A stretch of DNA of 14,175 nucleotides from Ruminococcus sp. UBA4385 (GTDB lineage: Bacteria > Bacillota_A > Clostridia > Oscillospirales > Ruminococcaceae): contig DGRP01000090.1 of NCBI GenBank assembly GCA_002391065.1, positions 1 through 14,175 on the forward strand. The letters run 5' to 3'. Positions 8,917-14,175 of the stretch are shown one piece after another; within the stretch, counting starts at the first letter, position 1; each line of letters opens with the position of its first letter. The notes beneath the pieces were generated by a model. The model was not told the origin of the DNA. It was given only the letters and a program-made list of their open reading frames with translations, and did not search any database. The position numbers were made by a program, and so were the translations under genes.

Positions 8917-9599
8917 ACGTTCTCCGCCTTAGTGTCCGTCTCGGTCGGCGATTTAAGGTAATTGTTCTGAATAGCATAAGCCTTGATTTTTATATGCTGA
9001 GTGCTGCCCTCAAGCCCCTGTTTCTCACGGGCATTTATGAAAATGACCTCATTAAACAGCGGATTAGTGGTTCTGTCTCCCGAGGGGAGCACTTTCATTG
9101 TGTCGCCCTCATTATCGCCTGTATATGCATAAAGATAGGTATAGCTTTTTACCTTGCCGTTTTTGGTGTTCTCCTTAGGATAGTTCTCCATAAGGTGCCA
9201 GCCTGAGTTTACTGTCTGTACTTTTGTGTTTTCTGTATTATAATAGCCGTTACTGTCAATAAACCTGAACAGCGGAGCAGTCTTTGTTCCAAGGCTCTTA
9301 CCCTTATCGGTATTATTGTTGTCCTCGACAACATATTCTCCCGCAGGCACCTCGACCTCCATAAACACATAAGCCGAGGTTTCATCAACATTCACAATGT
9401 ACGGGTCTTTTTTGACCTTCTCCTCGGGAACGATAGGGTGGTCGGGCTTCCAGTTAGGCTCAATGATTTTGATTTTCAATTTTGAAGCCACAAAAGCATT
9501 CGTGACCGTATCAGTGCTTGTGAAAAAGGCTGCGATTCCGGCTATAACTGCAATAGATGCCAATGCCGCAGCAAAGATCCTGATTTTTTTTCTGTTCAT
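8895..9599 (-). CDS. TasA/TapA/CalY-like secreted protein, first gene of the SipW operon
   Basis: 234 residues. MNRKKIR plus a hydrophobic segment ends in AAFFTSTDTVTNAFVASKLK, which fits the SipW-dependent signal pattern. The mature part contains KKDPYIVN, then YVFMEVEVPAG, a GWHLME motif and YTYLYAYTG, and ends with IKIKAYAIQNN; these align by eye with the second paralogue (7572-8387). No sorting signal is present. The ATG (9597-9599) follows AGGAGG with a 6-base gap. It is the promoter-proximal gene, transcribed from the promoter at 9636-9664, and its position before sipW mirrors tapA in the B. subtilis tapA-sipW-tasA operon. It could be an anchor or accessory subunit or a fibre subunit; the sequence alone does not decide. 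Confidence 0.86.
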   Translation of the reverse strand: MNRKKIRIFAAALASIAVIAGIAAFFTSTDTVTNAFVASKLKIKIIEPNWKPDHPIVPEEKVKKDPYIVNVDETSAYVFMEVEVPAGEYVVEDNNNTDKGKSLGTKTAPLFRFIDSNGYYNTENTKVQTVNSGWHLMENYPKENTKNGKVKSYTYLYAYTGDNEGDTMKVLPSGDRTTNPLFNEVIFINAREKQGLEGSTQHIKIKAYAIQNNYLKSPTETDTKAENVWKHLQG

Positions 9600-9635
9600 C
9601 CCGATCCTCCTTACTATATAAGTCTAATTAAGAAT

Positions 9636-9664
9636 ATTATACCATATTTACTAACAAAAATCAA
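9636..9664 (-). promoter_or_regulatory. Sigma-A promoter of the TasA-like/SipW operon
   Basis: On the minus strand TTGATT (complement of 9659-9664), 17 bases, then TATAAT (complement of 9636-9641), with an upstream TGG making an extended -10. The predicted mRNA leader is about 30 bases and contains the AGGAGG of the first gene. Confidence 0.8.
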
Positions 9665-9677
9665 TAGCAAAATACCG

Positions 9678-9709
9678 AAAAATGCAGACGACAAAGCGCC
9701 TGCATTTTT
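9678..9709 (-). terminator. Terminator of the dockerin autolysin gene
   Basis: Perfect 10-bp arms AAAAATGCAG (9678-9687) and CTGCATTTTT (9700-9709), extendable by three pairs including one G-T, leave a 6-base loop. The stem's own T run ends the minus-strand transcript, 14 bases after the autolysin stop. It insulates that gene from the SipW operon promoter just downstream. The symmetry would also allow termination in the other direction. Confidence 0.75.
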
Positions 9710-9722
9710 ATAGGAGGTAATT

Positions 9723-11513
9723 TTACTTACTTATTTTCTTGAGTATGTAGACCGCATCGGTGACATTTACCTTTTTGTCGCCGTTGTAGTCTGCTCTGGT
9801 GAGCTGAGCGCCCGAGAGCTTCGATCTGCCCGATGAGTAGCGCATTATAAGCAGTGCATCGGTAACAGTGAGCTTGCCGTTGCCGTCTGTGTCACCCTTG
9901 ACTGTAGCTGCTGCCGCTGCCGCCTGAACATTCATCGTGATAGTGTATACAGATGACGTTCCGTTCACCGCTGTACAGATTACACGGAAAACGTTCTTTC
10001 CCGTCTTTACTGTGACCTTACCATAGCCCGAAACATCAGCCTCGTCAACTGTGGAGACAGCATATATCTCAGCCGAGGTTGTGCCTGCAGGCAAAGTTAC
10101 GGTGTAGTTGTAGGTGCTCTTGCTGAAGGCAGGTGAAAGATTAGCGCCGATGACCTTCAGGGTTTTCAGGGTGCTGTTAGAGCTTCCGCTGTCCGAGGGC
10201 TTCGGGCAGGCTGTGTCGGGCATATTGTTGTATATCGGGATAAGGAACTCCATAGCACTGCTCTTTATCTCGTCCGAGTACGCATTTTTAAGGCTGATAG
10301 CCTCGGTAGCCTGACCGTTCACGCAGGTCATGTACTGGTGGTAGTAGTAGCCGTTGCCGCCGTCTGTCATATCAAACTTCTGGAGATAGAGAGTGTTCTG
10401 AGCTTTGGTGATATATCCGCTTCCGACGAAAATTGCTCCGCCGAGTATAGATTTATACTGATTAGTCCAGGGAAGCATAAGGTCGGAATTGTAGGTCTTT
10501 GCATACTTTGCGCCCATAGCCTGAGCGTCCATTGTTGAGGTAGCATAAGCGTTGATGTCAAAGAAATTGAAGTAGCCCTCATATCCGGGGACAGTTCCCA
10601 ATGACTGCGGAGCACCGTAAGTGCCCTGTTCGTTCAGTGCCCTTGAAGCAAGGTGATAGGGCGATACTCCCGAAAGCTTAGCGGCTTCCATAAAGGTAGC
10701 TGAGTAGGACTTTACAGCGCCTGTATCGGGGCAGGTGTAGCTGCCGCCCATAAATGTGCCCGAGAGGATCTTTTTTACGCCTGCCTCAGTCTGATATGCG
10801 GGGTTATAGGACTGGTTTTCAAACATGAAGATATAGGTGTCATTTATGAAGTTCCTCGGATCCATATAGTGCATGATGATAGCCTTTGATGCAGCCTGCC
10901 AGTACCAGCCGTCAAGACCGTACCAGTAGCCCTCATCATAGTTGTAAGCGCCCTTCTCCATTGACTTCCATGAGTCGGGAGCGCTGTCATATATAAGGTT
11001 GCGCCCGAGGACACATTCCTCTGCAACGGCGGTGTTCCAGTTTATGCCGAGCTTCTGCGCTGTGAACTTCCAGTTCGGATGCAGTGAGTGCATAGTTCTG
11101 AGGTAGGGCTTGTAGCTCTCCGGGAAGCCCTGCTGTGTCATGTATGTCTCAAAGTCGGAGCTTGATGCCGCCGCTGTGCTTGCAGTACTGCCTGATGCGC
11201 CTGACGCTGTACTGCCGGCGGTGCTTGTCACCTGTATGTAGTTTGATGCACAGTAGCCCGAAATGTTCCCGGCGGTGATCTTGTACCACACTCCGCCGTC
11301 GGAAGCCTTAGCCGAGCCTGTGATCGTAACCGTAGTGCCGTTCCTGATAGTGCCGACTATACTGTAGCCGGTTCCTGCTCCGGAGCGTACATTTAATAGA
11401 TCCGCAGTACACTTTCCGCTCTGGTTTGCGGCAAAAACGCCGACCGCCCCGTAAATACTCATCACAGTGAGCATTACGAGTGCCGTCAGCAGAGACATAT
11501 ATTTTCTGCTCAT
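9723..11513 (-). CDS. Secreted SH3b-glucosaminidase autolysin with cadherin-like domain and C-terminal dockerin
   Basis: 596 residues from the ATG at 11511-11513, chosen because GGAGAGG lies just upstream; a TTG start at 11555 would add 14 residues with no such site. A signal peptide (1-28, ending GVFA) precedes an SH3b domain (about 33-95, LNVRSGAGTGYSIVG) and an Ala/Ser/Thr linker (96-119). The large domain at ~120-440 matches clostridial endo-beta-N-acetylglucosaminidases: FPESYKPYLRTMHSLHPNW and HLASRALNEQG, with Glu295 the likely catalytic acid. A cadherin-like sandwich spans about 455-535 (STYNYTVTLPAGTTSAEIYA). The C-terminus (about 540-596) is a type I dockerin with two calcium loops, DTDGNGKLTVTDA and DYNGDKKVNVTDA. 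Such enzymes cut peptidoglycan glycan strands for wall remodelling or separation. The dockerin implies binding to a cohesin, and one is encoded divergently next door. The gene appears intact and monocistronic. Confidence 0.92.
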   Translation of the reverse strand: MSRKYMSLLTALVMLTVMSIYGAVGVFAANQSGKCTADLLNVRSGAGTGYSIVGTIRNGTTVTITGSAKASDGGVWYKITAGNISGYCASNYIQVTSTAGSTASGASGSTASTAAASSSDFETYMTQQGFPESYKPYLRTMHSLHPNWKFTAQKLGINWNTAVAEECVLGRNLIYDSAPDSWKSMEKGAYNYDEGYWYGLDGWYWQAASKAIIMHYMDPRNFINDTYIFMFENQSYNPAYQTEAGVKKILSGTFMGGSYTCPDTGAVKSYSATFMEAAKLSGVSPYHLASRALNEQGTYGAPQSLGTVPGYEGYFNFFDINAYATSTMDAQAMGAKYAKTYNSDLMLPWTNQYKSILGGAIFVGSGYITKAQNTLYLQKFDMTDGGNGYYYHQYMTCVNGQATEAISLKNAYSDEIKSSAMEFLIPIYNNMPDTACPKPSDSGSSNSTLKTLKVIGANLSPAFSKSTYNYTVTLPAGTTSAEIYAVSTVDEADVSGYGKVTVKTGKNVFRVICTAVNGTSSVYTITMNVQAAAAAATVKGDTDGNGKLTVTDALLIMRYSSGRSKLSGAQLTRADYNGDKKVNVTDAVYILKKISK

Positions 11514-11599
11514 TTTACACCTCTCCGAATTTTGCGTTATCCTTTTTTTACACAAGCCTTCTGTACGTTTTTTTGTATGCTGTACAAAAGATTACACTT

Positions 11600-11628
11600 A
11601 TTATAATCTCTTTTTTTCGACTTGTCAA
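11600..11628 (-). promoter_or_regulatory. Consensus sigma-A promoter of the dockerin autolysin gene
   Basis: Minus strand TTGACA (complement of 11623-11628), a 17-base spacer, then TATAAT (complement of 11600-11605): both hexamers are perfect consensus. The expected start near 11593 gives a leader of about 80 bases to the ATG at 11513. Confidence 0.85.
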
Positions 11629-11629
11629 C

Positions 11630-11645
11630 TGTGACTTTGTTCACA
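11630..11645. promoter_or_regulatory. CRP-like palindrome TGTGA-N6-TCACA abutting the autolysin -35
   Basis: TGTGACTTTGTTCACA is an exact TGTGA-N6-TCACA palindrome, the recognition form used by CRP/FNR-family regulators. Its centre is about 44 bases upstream of the predicted autolysin start, next to the -35 box, a position typical of activators that contact RNA polymerase. The regulator is not in the window, and a chance match in AT-rich DNA remains possible. Confidence 0.4.
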
Positions 11646-11805
11646 AAGAATTTACATTTCGATTTTCTGTAAAATTTTTGATTTATTACAATTTGATTAC
11701 AATACATTTTGTGGCTGTCCCGTTTTTTACCCATATATCTAGTGATTGGAAGGCTCGGTTGGTAAAATATCCAAATATTCAGCGGATTTTTCGTTAGTTT
11801 TGCTC

Positions 11806-11834
11806 TTGACGAATAAGATAATATAATGTATACT
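11806..11834 (+). promoter_or_regulatory. Distal promoter candidate P1 of the cohesin gene
   Basis: TTGACG (11806-11811), 17 bases, TATACT (11829-11834). It would give a leader of about 155 bases. A TATAAT at 11822-11827 is closer to consensus but only 10 bases from this -35. Confidence 0.5.
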
Positions 11835-11894
11835 TTTAATTGCTGAATGTGAAGTTTTTTGGACTATTGTGTAAAAAGTACGAATTTTTGTTCT

Positions 11895-11923
11895 TTTACA
11901 GTCGGCGAAATAATGATTATAAT
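11895..11923 (+). promoter_or_regulatory. Proximal promoter candidate P2 of the cohesin gene
   Basis: TTTACA (11895-11900), 17 bases, TATAAT (11918-11923), with a leader of about 68 bases. The -35 is part of the right arm of a TGTAAAA-N17-TTTTACA inverted repeat (11870-11900), so a bound regulator there would compete with polymerase. It is the stronger of the two candidates by sequence. Confidence 0.65.
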
Positions 11924-11997
11924 TTTTAACTTAATCGAAAATAAATACAAATGTTCGTTTTCTTGGACATTTTAATTTTCGGAAAAGGGGGATAAAG

Positions 11998-13815
11998 ATG
12001 AAAAGACTGAAAGTATGCAGACCTGCGCTTGCGGCATCAACTGCATTCCTGATGATCTCATCAATAGTATCTATGGCGGCTTCTGCCTCGGGAACGAATG
12101 AGATCAAGCTGAGCAGCGATAAGATATCCGCAAATGTTGGTGATACAATAAATGTGACTGCATCTATTGCACCTGACAAGGCAGGTGTGGCTGGCTTTAC
12201 GCTTGATCTACATTTCGACCCCAAGGACGTAAGCGTTTATATCCCGACTGAGGACGAGCTCAGCAGCAAATACGATCTGTCGGGAAGCTTTACTGTAATT
12301 ACAAACTACAGTGCTTCTGACAGCTATGTAAAGATAGTCGGAGCAAACCTCAAGGGTCAGAATGTCAAGAGCGAGAGCGATATTGCGCTTGCTACATTTA
12401 CTGTAAAGGATACTACTGACGGAAAGGCTGACTTCTGGGTTGAGGTGGAGACACTTATCACTGAAAGCGGTGAGGATTATGTTTCCGCAAACTATTCTGC
12501 GCCGACACAGCAGAAGCCTGTAGCGGTTTCCGTTGCAGATGCAGGAAAGGCTCAGGAAGAGGAGAAGACCAGTCTTAAAGAAGAGGTGGACAAGCTCCGT
12601 GAGGAGGCAGGTCTTACTGATGAGGAAGAGGGAGAGAAGAAAAACTATGTAGTTTCCTCGCCTGACGCTGAGACCTTCTCAAAGCAGCAGGGAGATAAGA
12701 TCAATTATGTAGTAAGTACTCCCGACAGCACAGCCTCGAATGATACAACTCAGGCAGTAACAGATGATACACAGGCTGTTCCCGAAACGGATAAGACTCA
12801 GCCTGTATCTGAGACTCAGCCTGTTCAGAACGAGCAGCAGGAGACTGTTGTTCAGCAGCCTGTCAATATGAACGAGACAGCAGATGCGCTTTTCAAGTAT
12901 GTTGCAGGAGCATCGGGCTTTGCAAGCGAGCAGACAGTTCAGTACAATTTCAGACTGTCTGAGGCAAATATCGACTATTCACAGCTTTACAATATCAATG
13001 TGAATGTAAAGACCACAGGTCAGGTCGGCGGAGCAGTTGGCGCTCTTAAAAACGGCGAGTGGGTAAGCGAGATTGCAAGAACCTACGAGGCAGGAGAGAC
13101 AGTATGGTCTTACGATAATGTTGACCCGAACACAACAAGTGATCAGGTATTTGTTCAGCTTTATACAATGAGCCCGAACACTTCGTTTGAGATTGAGTCT
13201 ATCGACATTATCAATGTTAATACCTATGAGACCGCAGCGCATATCACAACAGGCGGAGAATCCGAGGGTCTGACAGGGCTGTCGGGAGATCAGCTTATCG
13301 AGGCTGGCATTGTGGGTGAAACTGAGGTTGTAGCAAACCAGCCTGCGACAATCGCTGTAAATGTCGGAGAGGCAACTCCGAGCGCTGTTGAGAACAAGGG
13401 CTCTGAAGCAGTTCTTAATGAGGATAACGAAACTGCAGGCAATACAGCTGATACAGCAGAGGAGCAGAAGACTGTTCCTGTAAGCAATGACAATGCCGCA
13501 GAGAATACTGCCGATAACAATACAACAGGTAACAACACCGCAGATAATGCAGTTCAGCCGACAGTTGATGACACAAAAACATCAGCACAGCCGAGCGTTA
13601 TCACAAATTCACAAAGTGCAGTCGAGACTGAGGCCAAGGTAGCAGAAATGGAGACCTCGGCAGCAGAAAAGCCTGTTGCAGCAAACAAGACTAATCCGAA
13701 TACCGGTCTGTCTATCGCATTCAGAATCCTGACGGTAGCAGCCCTGGGAGAGATTCTTTTTTCACTCTTCATCATTTTTTATAACAGATACCTGTATAAA
13801 GATGATGAGGAATGA
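11998..13815 (+). CDS. Single-cohesin surface-anchored scaffoldin-like protein with NPNTG sorting signal
   Basis: 605 residues; AGGGGG six bases before the ATG supports the start. Residues 1-30 are a signal peptide ending ASA. Residues ~36-165 form a cohesin-like domain: IKLSSDKISANVGDTINVTA, then GVAGFTLDLHFDP and IALATFTVKD, the hallmark strand order of cohesins. Next come an acidic Lys/Glu stretch (~182-215), a duplicated NYVVS(S/T)PD motif (216-223 and 236-243), and a Thr/Gln/Pro-rich linker. Residues ~290-410 look like an unassigned beta-sandwich, perhaps carbohydrate-binding. A second low-complexity, Asn/Thr/Ala-rich linker leads to NPNTG (566-570), a membrane segment (~571-596) and the tail RYLYKDDEE. 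This resembles ScaE-type anchoring scaffoldins of Ruminococcus flavefaciens, which hold dockerin proteins on the wall by sortase attachment. The divergent autolysin carries a dockerin and is a possible partner. It is transcribed from P1/P2 and ends at the terminator 13894-13928. Confidence 0.85.
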   Translation: MKRLKVCRPALAASTAFLMISSIVSMAASASGTNEIKLSSDKISANVGDTINVTASIAPDKAGVAGFTLDLHFDPKDVSVYIPTEDELSSKYDLSGSFTVITNYSASDSYVKIVGANLKGQNVKSESDIALATFTVKDTTDGKADFWVEVETLITESGEDYVSANYSAPTQQKPVAVSVADAGKAQEEEKTSLKEEVDKLREEAGLTDEEEGEKKNYVVSSPDAETFSKQQGDKINYVVSTPDSTASNDTTQAVTDDTQAVPETDKTQPVSETQPVQNEQQETVVQQPVNMNETADALFKYVAGASGFASEQTVQYNFRLSEANIDYSQLYNINVNVKTTGQVGGAVGALKNGEWVSEIARTYEAGETVWSYDNVDPNTTSDQVFVQLYTMSPNTSFEIESIDIINVNTYETAAHITTGGESEGLTGLSGDQLIEAGIVGETEVVANQPATIAVNVGEATPSAVENKGSEAVLNEDNETAGNTADTAEEQKTVPVSNDNAAENTADNNTTGNNTADNAVQPTVDDTKTSAQPSVITNSQSAVETEAKVAEMETSAAEKPVAANKTNPNTGLSIAFRILTVAALGEILFSLFIIFYNRYLYKDDEE

Positions 13816-13831
13816 CCTTAGCAGAAGGTCA
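13813..13831 (+). other. Hairpin that includes the cohesin gene stop codon
   Basis: TGACCTT (13813-13819) pairs perfectly with AAGGTCA (13825-13831) around AGCAG; the first three bases are the stop codon. There is no T run after it, so it is not a terminator by itself. It may protect the mRNA 3' end or be chance. Confidence 0.4.
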
Positions 13832-13893
13832 GTTGTGAGAGACGGTAAGCGAAAGAAATATTGCAGCTGTCTCAAGCAGCAAAACGATTAACT

Positions 13894-13928
13894 TAAAATG
13901 TCCGAGGTGAATAACCTCGGACATTTTA
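13894..13928 (+). terminator. Strong terminator after the cohesin gene, possibly bidirectional
   Basis: A perfect 15-bp stem (13894-13908 with 13914-13928, core TGTCCGAGGT/ACCTCGGACA) has a 5-base loop and is flanked by A4 and T4 inside the stem. It lies about 80 bases after the stop codon. The symmetrical A/T flanks could stop transcription from both sides. Confidence 0.85.
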
Positions 13929-14175
13929 GTTTGCAAGCAGGGAAAACCCTGCACCGCCACGCGTCGTACCTTTGTTTGAAACTTTTTTTCCTTGAACGCG
14001 GAGCGAAATAGTGGTAACAAAAACAAAAAAGAAAAAAAGGAGAACAACAAACACTCCAAACCCCATAAACCACCCGAGCGCCTGCGAAGCAGGCTGCTCA
14101 AGGGTGGAGGCATAAGAAAGAAAACCACTAGAGGATAGCACACCAAGAAGGGGAAGTCACGTCACCAGACGTGAC
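13929..14175. other. Gene-free, hairpin-rich 3' region
   Basis: No convincing coding sequence is seen: minus-strand frames here are low-complexity Phe/Leu-rich, lack ribosome sites and run through the terminator. Three stem-loops are visible. GCAGGG-AAAA-CCCTGC spans 13937-13952. A composite 16-bp stem spans 14070-14107 (CCACCC, GAGC and GCCTGC paired with GCAGGC, GCTC and GGGTGG, with small bulges). GTCACGTC-ACCA-GACGTGAC spans 14156-14175. Between them lies an A/AG-rich run (14018-14050). It could be a dispersed intergenic repeat or a structured RNA; neither can be shown here. Confidence 0.5.

Larger units (their letters stand above)
11514..11997. other. AT-rich divergent intergenic region between autolysin and cohesin genes
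   Basis: A 484-base stretch without a convincing gene; the short open frames in it lack ribosome sites and recognisable protein character. It holds the autolysin promoter, the CRP-like palindrome, two tandem promoter candidates for the cohesin gene, five copies of the heptamer TTTTACA/TGTAAAA, and an ATTACAAT direct repeat (11685-11692 and 11696-11703, 11 bases apart). No riboswitch or RNA gene was recognised. Confidence 0.7.

Noticed and set aside
9711..9717. Plus-strand TAGGAGG, resembling a ribosome site
   Set aside because: The only nearby plus-strand ATG is followed at once by TAG; it lies beside the autolysin stop codon and serves no plus-strand gene.
11514..11555. TTG start at 11555 for the autolysin
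   Set aside because: It lacks a ribosome site and puts a polar 14-residue stretch before the signal peptide; the ATG at 11513 has GGAGAGG just upstream.
11480..11797. Plus-strand 105-residue frame in the divergent control region
   Set aside because: It overlaps the autolysin start and its consensus promoter and is only an AT-rich Phe/Ile/Tyr frame.
13829..14146. Minus-strand 105-residue frame (and two shorter ones) in the 3' region
   Set aside because: Low-complexity Phe/Leu/Arg composition, no ribosome site, and it runs through a strong terminator stem.
13894..14175. CRISPR array or tRNA in the 3' hairpin region
   Set aside because: The stem-loops differ in sequence and spacing, with no repeated unit and no cloverleaf.

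Overview
The window looks like chromosomal DNA of a gut or rumen Clostridia, most likely a Ruminococcus-type organism. The basis is a cohesin protein next to a dockerin protein, clostridial domain architectures, strong AGGAGG ribosome sites and textbook sigma-A promoters. Almost everything encoded here is exported: five secreted or surface proteins, one surface-anchored protein and one membrane signal peptidase.

Layout. Bases 1-6852 (+) hold the 3' part of a giant surface adhesin whose start lies outside the window. It has a ladder of SpaA/Cna-B prealbumin-like modules and a BspA/DUF285-like tail of clearly different base composition. It converges on a four-gene minus-strand operon (9599 down to 6955), with two back-to-back terminators in the 102-base gap. 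The operon reads: TasA/CalY-like protein, SipW-type signal peptidase I, second TasA-like protein, third TasA-like protein. All genes overlap by 4 to 22 bases and are driven from a TTGATT-N17-TATAAT promoter at 9636-9664. The arrangement resembles the tapA-sipW-tasA matrix-fibre operon of Bacillus subtilis.

Next, also on the minus strand (11513 down to 9723), is a secreted autolysin with an SH3b domain, a glucosaminidase-like domain, a cadherin-like sandwich and a C-terminal type I dockerin. A 484-base AT-rich divergent region (11514-11997) separates it from a plus-strand gene (11998-13815) for a single-cohesin protein with an NPNTG sortase-type signal, that is, an anchoring scaffoldin-like protein. 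The divergent region carries a consensus promoter for the autolysin with a CRP-like palindrome abutting its -35, and two tandem promoter candidates for the cohesin gene. The last ~360 bases hold a strong terminator and a gene-free stretch rich in hairpins.

How the genes may work together (inference): SipW would process the three fibre-like subunits into an extracellular matrix, the adhesin would contact host, diet or neighbouring cells, and the wall-anchored cohesin could hold dockerin proteins, possibly including the neighbouring autolysin, on the surface. The most unusual points are the AT-rich cassette in the adhesin tail, the operon with three paralogous SipW substrates, and the divergent dockerin-autolysin/cohesin-anchor pair.
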